Shown piece by piece: positions 38,693 to 47,942 of a stretch of 64,000 nucleotides of DNA. The stretch's first letter is position 1. Each line of letters opens with the position of its first letter. Both the position numbers and the translations under genes were made by a program. Source of the DNA: Candidatus Contendibacter sp. (GTDB lineage: Bacteria; Pseudomonadota; Gammaproteobacteria; Competibacterales; Competibacteraceae); assembly GCA_029624675.1 (NCBI GenBank), contig JARSSP010000015.1:1-64000 (forward strand), read 5' to 3'. A model generated the notes under the pieces. It searched no databases. It was given only the letters and a program-made list of their open reading frames with translations, and was not told the origin of the DNA.

Positions 38693-40738
38693 CTACTTCA
38701 TCGCCACCAGCAACGGGACGATGAGCAAAGCGACGATGTTGATGATCTTGATCAACGGGTTGACCGCCGGGCCAGCGGTGTCCTTGTAGGGATCGCCGAC
38801 GGTGTCGCCGGTGACCGCCGCCTTGTGGGCTTCCGAGCCCTTGCCGCCGTGGTTGCCGTCCTCGATGTATTTCTTGGCGTTGTCCCAGGCGCCGCCGCCG
38901 GCGGTCATGGAGATCGCCACGAACAGGCCGGTGATGATGGTGCCCATCAACAGGCCGCCCAGTGCCTTCGGTCCGGCCTCTGGACCCATCAGCCACGCCA
39001 TGCCGAATGCGACCACGATGGGGGTCAGCACCGGGAGCAGCGAGGGGATGATCATTTCCTTGATCGCCGATTTGGTCAGCAGATCCACCGCCCGGGAATA
39101 ATCAGGCTTGGTCGTGCCTTCCATGATGCCGGCGATTTCCCGGAACTGCCGACGCACTTCAAGCACCACCGCGCCGGCGGCGCGACCGACCGCTTCCATC
39201 GCCATCGCCCCGAACAGGAACGGGATCATGCCGCCGATGAACAGACCGATGATCACCACGGGATCGGTCAGGGAGAAATCGACCTTGATGTGGGCGAGCT
39301 CCAGCTTGTGCTCGAAGTCGGCGAACAGCACCAGCGCCGCCAGCGCCGCCGAGCCTATGGCATAGCCCTTGGTGACCGCCTTGGTGGTGTTGCCCACCGC
39401 GTCCAGCGGGTCGGTGATGCCGCGAATCTTCTCGTCCATTTCCGCCATTTCGGCGATGCCGCCGGCGTTGTCGGTGATCGGCCCGTAGGCGTCGAGGGCG
39501 ACGATGATGCCGGCCATCGACAGCATCGAAGTGGCAGCAATGGCGACGCCGTACAACTCGGCCCAGTGATAGGACAGGCCAATGCTTAGGCATACGGCGA
39601 GCACCGGCAAGGCGGTCGCTTTCATCGACACCGCCAATCCAGCGATGATGTTGGTGGCGTGGCCGGTAGTGCAGGCCTCGGCGAGCTTTTGTACCGGGCT
39701 AAATTCGGTGGCGGTGTAGTACTCGGTGAGAACCACCATCGCGGCGGTTAGGCCCAGCCCGACCAGCGCCGAACCCCAGAGACCCCAGGTATGCTGGCCG
39801 CCCATCAGCAGCCAGATGACAGGCAGGAAGACCACGGCGGAAATGCCGCCGGCCACCGCCAGGCCGCGATAGAGCGCGTTCATGATCTTCTCGCCTTCCC
39901 GCGCCTTGACGAAGCCGCAGCCGATGATCGAGGCGATGATCGACACGCCGCCCATCACCAGCGGCAGGACGACGGCATTCTGGGTGAGGTTTCCGGTGAA
40001 CATCAGGCTACCCACCAGCATGGTGGCGATGATGGTGACGGCGTAGGTCTCGAACAGGTCGGCGGCCATGCCGGCGCAGTCGCCGACGTTGTCACCCACG
40101 TTGTCAGCGATCACGGCTGGATTGCGCGGATCGTCCTCGGGAATGCCGGCCTCGACCTTGCCGACCAAGTCGGCGCCGACATCCGCGCCCTTGGTGAAGA
40201 TGCCGCCACCCAGACGGGCGAAAATCGAGATCAGCGAGCTGCCGAAGGCCAGCCCGACCAGTGGGCCGAGATCGGGAACGGCGCCAAACCCGCCGAGCAG
40301 CACGTAATAGCCAGCCACGCCCAGCAGACCGAGGCCGACCACCAGCAGGCCAGTGATCGCGCCGCCGCGGAACGCGACTTCCAGCGCCGCGTTCAGTCCC
40401 CCGTGCGCGGCCTGGGCGGTGCGGACGTTGGCGCGCACCGAGACGTACATGCCGATGTAACCGGCGACGCCCGAGCAAACCGCGCCGATCACGAAGCCGA
40501 TGGCCGACAGCGCGCCCAAGGTGAACAGGATGATCACGCCGACGACCGCGCCGACGATGGCGATGGTGGTGTACTGCCGGTTCAGGTAAGCGCGGGCGCC
40601 TTCCTGGACGGCGGCGGCGATTTCCTGCATCCGGGGATTGCCCGCATCCTTGGCTAACACCCAGTTGACTGACTGAAAACCATAAACCAGGGCGCCAATG
40701 GCGCAGACCAACGCTAAGATCAAGCCTAACGTCGCCAT
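38693..40738 (-). CDS. hppA: K+-independent membrane proton-pumping pyrophosphatase
   Basis: 681-residue polytopic inner-membrane enzyme with about 16 helices. It couples PPi hydrolysis to H+ export. Substrate motifs: [39 protein letters not shown] and [12 protein letters not shown]. In [14 protein letters not shown], Lys at about 453 and Thr at about 456 replace the Ala and Gly of K+-dependent enzymes, indicating the K+-independent H+-pumping class. A possible remnant of a soluble pyrophosphatase lies just upstream. Downstream are moaC and rnd. Confidence 0.96.
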   Translation of the reverse strand: MATLGLILALVCAIGALVYGFQSVNWVLAKDAGNPRMQEIAAAVQEGARAYLNRQYTTIAIVGAVVGVIILFTLGALSAIGFVIGAVCSGVAGYIGMYVSVRANVRTAQAAHGGLNAALEVAFRGGAITGLLVVGLGLLGVAGYYVLLGGFGAVPDLGPLVGLAFGSSLISIFARLGGGIFTKGADVGADLVGKVEAGIPEDDPRNPAVIADNVGDNVGDCAGMAADLFETYAVTIIATMLVGSLMFTGNLTQNAVVLPLVMGGVSIIASIIGCGFVKAREGEKIMNALYRGLAVAGGISAVVFLPVIWLLMGGQHTWGLWGSALVGLGLTAAMVVLTEYYTATEFSPVQKLAEACTTGHATNIIAGLAVSMKATALPVLAVCLSIGLSYHWAELYGVAIAATSMLSMAGIIVALDAYGPITDNAGGIAEMAEMDEKIRGITDPLDAVGNTTKAVTKGYAIGSAALAALVLFADFEHKLELAHIKVDFSLTDPVVIIGLFIGGMIPFLFGAMAMEAVGRAAGAVVLEVRRQFREIAGIMEGTTKPDYSRAVDLLTKSAIKEMIIPSLLPVLTPIVVAFGMAWLMGPEAGPKALGGLLMGTIITGLFVAISMTAGGGAWDNAKKYIEDGNHGGKGSEAHKAAVTGDTVGDPYKDTAGPAVNPLIKIINIVALLIVPLLVAMK

Positions 40739-41125
40739 GATACGAACCCTCCCTGCGATGCGAATCCTCCAGCCTGTGGATAAATGAACCGCATGGTTCC
40801 TCCTCGTTGTAGTTAGGGGTTGGGGGTTGAGATAGTTGGTTTTTTTACAGCCTCTGAGCCCGCATGCGCTGGAATGTTGGTATGACCTCGAACTCCTCGG
40901 GAAGGTGGTAACCGACGTCCACTTTGTCCAGAATCATGGCGGCGACCTTTGATGCGGCGGTTAAGACATGAAAGAGTGCCTATACTACCGCGAAGGTCGA
41001 ACGCTTGACAGCCACGCCCCCGCAATCGCCGCGTGCGTAGGGCGGATGGAACCGCTTCGGCCCCCGTGGATTTTCGCTGAAATTTTAATGTTTTTCCGCC
41101 AAAATTTTTATAGAGTGCAATCGCC
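40739..41125. other. 387-bp divergent intergenic region hppA/adk
   Basis: Carries the promoters of hppA (minus) and adk (plus). AT-rich just before adk (TTTTAATGTTTTTCCGCC). The only coding trace seen is the short ORF at 40845-40937. No RNA gene recognised. Confidence 0.5.
40845..40937 (-). pseudogene. possible remnant of soluble inorganic pyrophosphatase start
   Basis: 30-codon ORF beginning [20 protein letters not shown]. This follows the common start of soluble Ppa proteins (L-x-x-V-x-x-G-x-x-L-P-E-E-F-x-V-I) before it diverges and stops. AAAGG lies 8 bases before the ATG. Next to a membrane pyrophosphatase, a decayed ppa would make biological sense, but 20 residues is little evidence and chance cannot be excluded. 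Confidence 0.3.
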
Positions 41126-41689
41126 ATGAGAATTGTTCTGCTAGGTGCCCCCGGTTCGGGCAAGGGCACGCAAACCGACGCCATCATCGCCCGCCATGGG
41201 GTCTCCACGGTCGCCACCGGCGATCTGCTGCGCGCCGAGGTGGCCGCCGGCACCGAACTGGGGCAACGAGCCAAGCCCTACATGGACGCCGGCGAACTGG
41301 TGCCCTTCGACATCGTTCTGGGTATGATCGAGAACGGCCTGAAAACTCTGGCGGTGACCAATCCCAGGGGATTCATGATGGACGGCTTCCCGCGCGATCT
41401 GGCCCAGGCGGAGGCGCTGGACAAACTGCTGGCTAAGATCAACCAGCCACTCGATCTGGTGTTGTTCTTCGAGGTGGACTACGAGGAGATCGTCAAGCGC
41501 CTGCTGGGGCGTGGACGCGCCGACGACAACGAGGAGACCATCCGCAACCGGTTGCGGGTCTTTGAGGAGAAGACCGCGCCGCTGATCGACTATTACACCC
41601 GGAAGGGCCTGCTGCGCACCGTCAAGGGAACCGGGACCATCGAGGAAATCGGCGCTCGTGTCCGCACCGTGCTCGACGAGATCACTTGA
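41126..41689 (+). CDS. adk: adenylate kinase, short form
   Basis: ATP + AMP to 2 ADP, cytoplasmic. 187 residues: P-loop GAPGSGKGT, STVATGDLLRAEV for AMP binding, MMDGFPRDLAQAEAL, and a short LID (LLGRGRADDNEETIRNRL), i.e. the type lacking the long LID insertion and zinc site. Monocistronic by spacing. A stem of GTTGACGCGG with CCGCGCCAAC (41706-41736, 9 of 10 pairs) follows the stop and may be its terminator. Confidence 0.94.
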   Translation: MRIVLLGAPGSGKGTQTDAIIARHGVSTVATGDLLRAEVAAGTELGQRAKPYMDAGELVPFDIVLGMIENGLKTLAVTNPRGFMMDGFPRDLAQAEALDKLLAKINQPLDLVLFFEVDYEEIVKRLLGRGRADDNEETIRNRLRVFEEKTAPLIDYYTRKGLLRTVKGTGTIEEIGARVRTVLDEIT

Positions 41690-41705
41690 ATTCATTCAAC
41701 CCCTG

Positions 41706-41736
41706 GTTGACGCGGACACTTTGCGCCCGCGCCAAC
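41706..41736 (+). terminator. possible adk terminator hairpin
   Basis: 10-bp stem with one mismatch and an 11-base loop, beginning 17 bp after the adk stop. No U-run follows directly, so factor-independent termination is doubtful. Confidence 0.35.
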
Positions 41737-41839
41737 TAGGGGTGGCGGCTTTTCGGTCATGCGCTTTAGCTTTTAGAGACTCTATATAAAAGCGATAAAA
41801 GCGCGTTGGACAGCCTTAAAGGCAGGCTGCCCATCTCGA

Positions 41840-41876
41840 ATCAGGTAATTCGCACACCATATGTCGATTACCTGAT
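41840..41876. promoter_or_regulatory. 10-bp inverted repeat upstream of prk
   Basis: ATCAGGTAAT (41840-41849) and ATTACCTGAT (41867-41876) are perfect inverted copies with a 17-bp spacer, centres about 27 bp apart. It lies 34 bp before a TATAAT at 41910-41915. That is where an activator or repressor of the phosphoribulokinase gene would bind. The regulator is not known; the sequence does not match the T-N11-A form expected for CbbR in an obvious way. Confidence 0.5.
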
Positions 41877-41909
41877 GATCTTTATGCTGCACTGCAATAT
41901 AAACCCAGC

Positions 41910-41915
41910 TATAAT
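41910..41915 (+). promoter_or_regulatory. -10 element of prk promoter
   Basis: Perfect TATAAT, 29 bp before the prk start. No good -35 hexamer is seen 16-18 bp upstream, which would fit an activator-dependent promoter using the inverted repeat just upstream. Confidence 0.5.
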
Positions 41916-41944
41916 GCCGCTCGCGATTCCCACATGGAGCGGTC

Positions 41945-42817
41945 ATGTCGAAACAGCATCCCATCATCGCGATCACCGGATCGTCCGGCGCCGGCACCTC
42001 GACGGTGCGAGTGGCGATGGAACATATTTTCCGGCGAGACGGTTTCAAGGCCGCCATCATCGAGGGCGACAGCTTCCATCGCTATGATCGACTGGAAATG
42101 CAACGGCAAGTTGAGCGCGCGCTTCGGGAAGGCCGTAACTTGAGTCACTTTGGTCCCGAGGGCAATTTGTTCGACCGACTGGAGGCGCTGTTCATGGAAT
42201 ACAGCGAGCGCGGCGGCGGACTGCGGCGCTATTATCTGCACGACCGCGAAACCGCGGCCCGCCATGGCCGGGAACCGGGCGCCTTCACGCCCTGGGAACC
42301 GGTGCCGCCCGATACCGACCTGCTGTTCTACGAAGGACTGCACGGCGGCGTCGTCACCGACAAGGTTAACGTCGCCCGCTATGTAGACTTGCTGATCGGG
42401 GTGGTGCCCATCGTCAACCTGGAATGGATTCAGAAGGTTCACCGCGACACCGCCGAGCGCGGCTATAGCCAGGAGGCGGTGACCGAGAACATCCTGCGGC
42501 GGATGTACGACTACACCCACTACATCGTGCCCCAGTTCTCGCTGACCGACATCAATTTTCAGCGGGTGCCGACGGTCGATACCTCCAATCCCTTCACCGC
42601 CCGCGACATTCCCACCCTGGACGAGAGCTTCGTGGTGATTCGCTTCAAAAGCGCCAAGCAGAAAATTCAACCGGATTTTCACTATCTGCTCAGCATGATC
42701 CATGACTCCTTCATGTCGCGGCCCAACACCCTCGTAGTGCCGGGGGGCAAGATGGGATTCGCCATGGAGCTGATCCTGCAACCGCTGATCGAGCGATTGG
42801 CCCGTCGGGAGCACTGA
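41945..42817 (+). CDS. prk: phosphoribulokinase
   Basis: ATP-dependent phosphorylation of ribulose 5-phosphate to RuBP. 290 residues, class I proteobacterial type: P-loop GSSGAGTSTV, IEGDSFHRYDR, FYEGLHGGVV and YDYTHYIVPQFSLTDINFQR. No RuBisCO or other Calvin-cycle gene is in the window, and prk homologues also occur in organisms without RuBisCO. Autotrophy is therefore possible but not shown. Confidence 0.95.
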   Translation: MSKQHPIIAITGSSGAGTSTVRVAMEHIFRRDGFKAAIIEGDSFHRYDRLEMQRQVERALREGRNLSHFGPEGNLFDRLEALFMEYSERGGGLRRYYLHDRETAARHGREPGAFTPWEPVPPDTDLLFYEGLHGGVVTDKVNVARYVDLLIGVVPIVNLEWIQKVHRDTAERGYSQEAVTENILRRMYDYTHYIVPQFSLTDINFQRVPTVDTSNPFTARDIPTLDESFVVIRFKSAKQKIQPDFHYLLSMIHDSFMSRPNTLVVPGGKMGFAMELILQPLIERLARREH

Positions 42818-42823
42818 AGCGCG

Positions 42824-43675
42824 CTACGAGGCCGCGGCGTGGCGGTTCGCCGCCGACACGGTGATGACGGCGATGCCCGTCAGGGTCAGGATACCTCCCA
42901 GCACCAGCTTCCAGGTCAACACGTCGCCCCACAGCAGCACGCCGAAAACCACCGCCAGCACCGGCGCCAGCAGCATCAGCGGAGTGGTGACGCTGACCGG
43001 ATAGCGGCCGAGCAGGTGGTAGACGATGCCGTGACCGACCAGGGACGCGCCCAGGGCCGAATAGACCGGAGCAGCCAGTTCCAGCCCGGTCGCGGTGCGG
43101 ATGGCGGTCCACTGATCGTGCTCAAACAGCAGCGACAGCAGTGACAGCGCCGCGGTGGCGCACAACGCGATCCAGGCTTGCAGCGCGAACACGCCCACCC
43201 CACGCAATTGCCGCATCTGGATGGTGGCGACCGCCATGGCCACCGCGCCAGCCACGATCAGCAGCAAGGCGTCAAGGTGCCGCAGGACGATGGGATCGAA
43301 ACCGATCACCAGCACGCCGCCGAAGGCTGAGGCGATGCCGGCCAATCGCCGCCCGTCCAGGGTTTCCCCCAGCCAGACCACCGCCAGCAGCGCCGAGAAC
43401 GGGACGTACAACTGGCTGGCGATGGCGACCGAGGCAATATCACCGCTGGCTTCCAACCCGGCGAACACCAGGCTGAAATGTAGCACGCCCTGCACCAGGG
43501 CGATACCGAGCACGCCGCGCATCCGGCCCGGCAGCCAGCGCAGGAACGGCAGCAACACCAGCAGCAGCACGGCGAAGCGCAGCGCCGTGAATAGGAACGG
43601 TCGGAAATGGGTTACGCCGGCCTTGCCAGCGACGAAGTTGAACGCCCAGGCGGCGTTGGCCAGCAGCGCCAGCAA
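42824..43675 (-). CDS. EamA-family drug/metabolite transporter
   Basis: Inner-membrane protein of about 283-300 residues with ten hydrophobic helices in two EamA repeats (NAAWAFNFVAGKAG near the start; GIVYHLLGRYPVSVTTPLMLLAPVLA near the end). The start is uncertain. ATG 43822 would overlap the upstream gene by 100 bp; TTG 43675 is the first standard start after it. A CTG near 43727, right after GGGAGGAAG, or one near 43692 (MKPGD-like) would fit the family N-terminus better. Probably exports amino acids or other metabolites; substrate unknown. Confidence 0.85.
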   Translation of the reverse strand: MLALLANAAWAFNFVAGKAGVTHFRPFLFTALRFAVLLLVLLPFLRWLPGRMRGVLGIALVQGVLHFSLVFAGLEASGDIASVAIASQLYVPFSALLAVVWLGETLDGRRLAGIASAFGGVLVIGFDPIVLRHLDALLLIVAGAVAMAVATIQMRQLRGVGVFALQAWIALCATAALSLLSLLFEHDQWTAIRTATGLELAAPVYSALGASLVGHGIVYHLLGRYPVSVTTPLMLLAPVLAVVFGVLLWGDVLTWKLVLGGILTLTGIAVITVSAANRHAAAS

Positions 43676-43722
43676 CAGATCGCCCGGTTTCAGGCCCGGT
43701 GGGGCGCCGCCGCCGGACGGCT

Positions 43723-46596
43723 TCAGGCTTCCTCCCGCCGCCGCCAGGCATCCAGCGCCCGCAAGAAGCGGGCGTCCAGCGCCGCCTCCGCCTCGGCGGG
43801 CAGCGCCCCGGTCAGGCACCATTGTTCCTGTAGTCGGCGGGGGTCATAGATCGCGTCGGACTTGACGGCGGCGCCGGCCAGCGATGCCGACAGCCGGGCA
43901 ACCTGATATTCCATCCGCAACGCGGCGAACTCGGGCGGCGATTCCACCCCGGCGACAATTTCCATGCACACGCACCAGATGCGCTTGCGTTCCAGGTTGT
44001 GTTCCAGGCCGGCGCGTACCGCCGATGCTGGAGCGGGATCGGCATCGCTCAGGGCCTGAACCACAGCGGTAAAGCGTTGCCGCATCGGTTCCAGCAATGC
44101 CGCTGGCGGTTCCGGAAGGGTTTCCCAGGTCTCCCGCGCCTCGACCAGCATGGCCTCCCTGTCGGTGGTTGGGTCAGCGAGCAGGGCTTCCAAGCGGGCG
44201 CACAGCCTGGCCCGCTGATGCAAGTGCTGGAAGGCTTCCCGAACCTTGGTTCGACGCAAGGCTTGCTCGTGATGGGCGAATTGACGCATGGCGGCTTCAA
44301 ACCGCTGGTCAAGCGCGCGCTGCTCGGCCTTGGGAACTGAGCCCACCGCTTCCCATTCGTGCTGGATGGCTTGCAACCGAGCGCGTGCTTCGGCTAGTTG
44401 CTCGGGACCAGCGGTAGCCAGTGCCTCGATTTCCGCGCACAGATCCCGCTTGCGCCACAGATGGTCCTGTCGCTCGCTATCGGCACTCTGCTGCTCGGCC
44501 TGACGGCGGGCGAATACCTGGTCGCAGACCGCGCGGAACTCTTTCCAGAGCGCCTGTTCCTGCCGGGGCAGGGCCTGCACGGTGGGATGCCATTCCGCTT
44601 GCGCTTTCTTGGCGGCTTCGATGGCGGCGCGCAGGTCGGCGCCTTCCGCCCGGGCCCGCACTTGCTGAATGAGTTGTCGACGCCGCTGAAGCTCGCGGTC
44701 GCGCTCAGCGCCGAGGCGGTCGTCCAACTGGCGCAGAACCCGCTGGAATCGGCGGTCCAGGGTCTTGCGGTCGGCGCGGTTGACGGGCCCGAGCTTGTAC
44801 CACTGTTCCTGGGCGCGGCGGCGTAGCCGGTCGGCCTCGCGCCAGTCCACCCGCTGCCAGTCGGTGGTGGTTTCGAACTGCTCCAACTGCGCGCACAACG
44901 CCTGCTTGTCTTCAAGATTCCGCCGCCGCTCCTGGGCCTGGGCCTCAAAGTAGGCCTGACAGGGCGCGTAGGCGCGCTCGCAGGCGGCGTTGAAGCGTTT
45001 CCACAACGTCTTGGGCGCGGCCCCTTCTTGATGGTCCAGCGCCTTCCAGGCTTCGCGGACCTGTTGGATGCGCTGGGCGATCTCGGTCGATTCGGCCGCC
45101 AGGTCGATCAGACTTTCGGCGGTGGCGCACAGTTGTTCCCGGGCCTGGTGGGTGCCCCAGCGACGCCAATCGCGCAGTTCGCCGAGGCGGCCCGCGCAGG
45201 CTTGCAACCGTTCCTCAATTCCCGCCACCTGCGCCCGACTCAGACCGATGTTGTGCTTGAGGCGGTGGCGAACTTGGTCCTGAAGCTGAGTGGCCTGTTG
45301 TAACTCACCATCCTCGGCCGCCGTTTCAAGCTGCCCCGTCAGTTCCTGCAATTCCCGCCATTCCTGGTCGCGCTGCTGAACCTGCCGTTGCAGGCGGGCG
45401 CGTAATTGGTCGAGCAGGCTGTCGAAGCGGCTTTGCAGTTCCAGGGTCAGGGCGTGCGCCTCGGGACGCTCCAGGCCCTCCCAACGCTGGCGCAACTGTT
45501 TAAGGTCGTGATCGTGAACCGCGCTGGGTTGTTGAAGCAGGGCCTCGCCCTGTCGCAGCACATCGCGCAAGTGCTCGGCGCGGGCGTGGTTGCGGTGCAG
45601 GACGCGGTCCTGGTCGCGGATATCCTGCTCCATCTGCCGAAATCGTTCGTTCAGCCGCCGGCCCTCGGCATCCTGGGGAGGGCCACAATGAGTCCAGGCC
45701 ATCGGCGCCTCGTGGGTGGCATATTGAACCGCCGCGTCGAGTTCGGCGCTTGGTTCGGCCGCTTGGCACAGCCGTTCCAGCAAGGCGTCTAGCGTCGCAA
45801 TCAACTCCAACCGCTGGCCGCGGCGACTGGCGCTGGCCTGGCGCTCGGCCAGAAAACGGGCGCGCGCATGGACATAGCGTTCTCGCAGTTCGGGCGGCGC
45901 GGTGGCTTCTTGGTCACGCCATTCCTGTTCCAGCCGAGGAAATCGCCCAGCGTTGCTTCCGCTCTCGCCGTCCCAGCGCAGGCTCTCCATCTCGACGCAC
46001 AACCGCTCGCCGCGAACGGCGCGCGCCTGTTCGGCCGCCAGAGCGTCCAGGCGATCTCGCGCCCGGCGGTGCAGCCGCTTGTCGCGGTTGCGACTGTGGC
46101 GGGCGACCTGGTCGAGCAGTTCGGGATCGTGGACCCGCTCCAGCGCAGCCAGCCGCATGTCCGGATGATAATCCCCCATTGCGATTCCAGCCAAGGCCGG
46201 TTCGGCGTCGATTCGCTCCAGCAGGGCCAACCGCAGTTCCGGTTCGGCGGCATGGCGCAACAGGTAGTCCACCAGATCGGCGTCCGGCTCGCGCCGCAGT
46301 CGCTCCAAACGATCGGCCAGCGTCAGGCCACCGGCGATTTGTCCCGCCATCAGGGCGCGATAACGTTCCTCGGCGCTGGCGCGCACGCCAGCATCGCTAT
46401 CCTCACGGGCGATGAGCCGTAACAGGTCGAGATCGCCGATGCGTTCCAACACGGCGCGACGCACGCCCGGGTCGGGATCCTGCTGGGCCAGTTCGCGCAG
46501 CGTTGGGTCGGTGACTTCCAGCTCCCGCAAGGCCTGTTTACGGGTTTCGGGATCGGCGTGTTGCCACTTGGGCTTGAGGAAGCGGCTCAGGATCAT
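43723..46596 (-). CDS. DUF349-repeat protein
   Basis: 957-residue cytoplasmic protein. HEAT-like repeats at the N-terminus (about 1-160: RKQALRELEVTDPTLRELAQ, VRRAVLERIGD, LRLAALERV). Then come long, Arg/Glu-rich helical DUF349 repeats, each with a W-K/R-x-L and W-x-x-x-F pattern (for example LWKRFNAACERAYAPC, LWKEFRAVCDQVFARRQ). DUF349 proteins are poorly understood and widespread in gammaproteobacteria. ATG 46596 begins MILSRFLKPKWQ, the family start; the upstream extension is unconserved. Confidence 0.85.
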   Translation of the reverse strand: MILSRFLKPKWQHADPETRKQALRELEVTDPTLRELAQQDPDPGVRRAVLERIGDLDLLRLIAREDSDAGVRASAEERYRALMAGQIAGGLTLADRLERLRREPDADLVDYLLRHAAEPELRLALLERIDAEPALAGIAMGDYHPDMRLAALERVHDPELLDQVARHSRNRDKRLHRRARDRLDALAAEQARAVRGERLCVEMESLRWDGESGSNAGRFPRLEQEWRDQEATAPPELRERYVHARARFLAERQASASRRGQRLELIATLDALLERLCQAAEPSAELDAAVQYATHEAPMAWTHCGPPQDAEGRRLNERFRQMEQDIRDQDRVLHRNHARAEHLRDVLRQGEALLQQPSAVHDHDLKQLRQRWEGLERPEAHALTLELQSRFDSLLDQLRARLQRQVQQRDQEWRELQELTGQLETAAEDGELQQATQLQDQVRHRLKHNIGLSRAQVAGIEERLQACAGRLGELRDWRRWGTHQAREQLCATAESLIDLAAESTEIAQRIQQVREAWKALDHQEGAAPKTLWKRFNAACERAYAPCQAYFEAQAQERRRNLEDKQALCAQLEQFETTTDWQRVDWREADRLRRRAQEQWYKLGPVNRADRKTLDRRFQRVLRQLDDRLGAERDRELQRRRQLIQQVRARAEGADLRAAIEAAKKAQAEWHPTVQALPRQEQALWKEFRAVCDQVFARRQAEQQSADSERQDHLWRKRDLCAEIEALATAGPEQLAEARARLQAIQHEWEAVGSVPKAEQRALDQRFEAAMRQFAHHEQALRRTKVREAFQHLHQRARLCARLEALLADPTTDREAMLVEARETWETLPEPPAALLEPMRQRFTAVVQALSDADPAPASAVRAGLEHNLERKRIWCVCMEIVAGVESPPEFAALRMEYQVARLSASLAGAAVKSDAIYDPRRLQEQWCLTGALPAEAEAALDARFLRALDAWRRREEA

Positions 46597-46828
46597 GGGA
46601 TGGCTGCGAGGTTCTGGATATGGTTTGGCTCCGCCGGTCGCGGCGAAACGCGCCGTCGGATCGGAAGTACATCGATGGATTACTCTATCATAGCGGTGGA
46701 GCGGGGGGTGGTCGGGCCGCTGGCTGAACGAGACTGGATAAAACACCGCTTAGGGTGTTTACACTAGTTTTCGTCGCTAGGATGAAAATCATGATTCATT
46801 CATGGCAATTGCCCAGAAGGAGTACGAC

Positions 46829-47458
46829 ATGAGCAATGATACCGAAAAACAGGCGCCCGAATCCGTGGCGCATCAACTTAGAGCCGCGGTGGACAAGGCC
46901 CAGGAAGAAGCGGGCAAGGTGATGGATTCGCTGGTCAAGGAAGGCGGGAAATTGCGCGATCAGACGCTGAGACTGGCCGGAGAAAAAGTCGAGGAAGTAA
47001 AGGAGCGGGTGGATGAGGTGCGCGGCATGGTCGAGGGCGTCAAAACCAGAGCGGTCGATACGCTAGACAACTTGGAGCAACTGTTTGAGGAGCGAGTGGC
47101 TCGCGCCCTGAAACGGCTGGGCGTGCCGACCCGTGACGATTTACAGGGCATCGCCAAGCGCCTTGAAGCGATGAACGACCTGATTCGGGGGTTGGCCGAG
47201 GATCGACGGGCCGCTGGCTTGGCCACCTCGCCGGCGGAGAAGGACGATCTGAAGTTGATCAGCGGGATCGGTCCAGTATTGGAAGGCAAGCTCAATGGCG
47301 TGGGCATCAATACTTACCGGCAGATCGTGGCGCTGACCGACGACGAGATCGAGCGGCTTGAATCGGAGGTGATCAACCTCAGCGGCCGCATTCACCGCGA
47401 CGACTGGATCGGTCAGGCCAAGAGTTTGTACCTTAAGCAGTACGGCAAGCCCCTCTGA
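46829..47458 (+). CDS. phasin-like helical protein with C-terminal helix-hairpin-helix domain
   Basis: 209 residues. The N-terminal 130 are amphipathic helices with Glu/Lys and Val-Lys-Glu repeats like granule-associated phasins (VEEVKERVDEVRGMVEGVK; then RALKRLGVPTRDDLQ as in PhaI/PhaF). The C-terminal 70 contain a helix-hairpin-helix (DLKLISGIGPVLEGKLNGVG) of the type that binds DNA or ribosomal partners. ATG 46829 has AAGGAG 7 bases before it. It may link polyhydroxyalkanoate granules to DNA; inference from domains only. Confidence 0.7.
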   Translation: MSNDTEKQAPESVAHQLRAAVDKAQEEAGKVMDSLVKEGGKLRDQTLRLAGEKVEEVKERVDEVRGMVEGVKTRAVDTLDNLEQLFEERVARALKRLGVPTRDDLQGIAKRLEAMNDLIRGLAEDRRAAGLATSPAEKDDLKLISGIGPVLEGKLNGVGINTYRQIVALTDDEIERLESEVINLSGRIHRDDWIGQAKSLYLKQYGKPL

Positions 47459-47534
47459 ACGAACGAAGGGGTGAGGTAACGGGGCCGCCTCGGACCGCAA
47501 GGCCGGATGGCCCCCTGCATTCGTTGGGATGGGC

Positions 47535-47741
47535 TCAGGCGTTAAGGTCGGGAATCAGTTTACTTTCTAGATGGGCGATCATGTCCTTGAGCAGGAGCTT
47601 GCGCTTTTTCAGCCGCTTCAGTTCCAGCTCGTCAACCAAAGGGTCCTTGGCAAGGCGGGCGATGACGTCATCGAGATCGCGATGTTCGAGGCGCAGCTCG
47701 ACAAGCCGGTGTCGGTAATGTTCGATGTCACGGGTCTCCAT
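47535..47741 (-). CDS. YdcH/DUF465-family small protein
   Basis: 68-residue coiled-coil protein beginning METRDIEHYRHRLVELRLEH and containing the DUF465 core DELELKRLKKRKLLLKDMI. Function unknown. The open frame extends upstream to 49955, but that part is antisense to ttcA and livJ; the ATG at 47741 is the real start. Confidence 0.85.
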   Translation of the reverse strand: METRDIEHYRHRLVELRLEHRDLDDVIARLAKDPLVDELELKRLKKRKLLLKDMIAHLESKLIPDLNA

Positions 47742-47942
47742 GGTGGGAGGTCTCCAGGGAAGGGCGGGCGGTGCGGGTCGGCGGGCTGGGAACGGGAAGC
47801 GCCAGCCTGCGGTTTGAACGATAACGATCGAGGCAGCGGGGGAGTTTAGTCCCCCGCCCCGCGTCCGGCAAGGAATGAACTTGGCGCGGCCCAGTCCGAA
47901 TTCGGGTAAAGTCTTCCGCCGCGCGGGCAGCTCCCGTAAGGA

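Noticed and set aside
40813..41274. 153-codon minus-strand ORF across the adk start
   Set aside because: Antisense to adk and made of low-complexity sequence; the short ORF in another frame (40845-40937) looked more meaningful.
42824..43822. ATG 43822 as the start of the EamA transporter
   Set aside because: It would overlap the DUF349 gene by 100 bp and add a Gly/Ala/Arg-rich leader atypical of the family.
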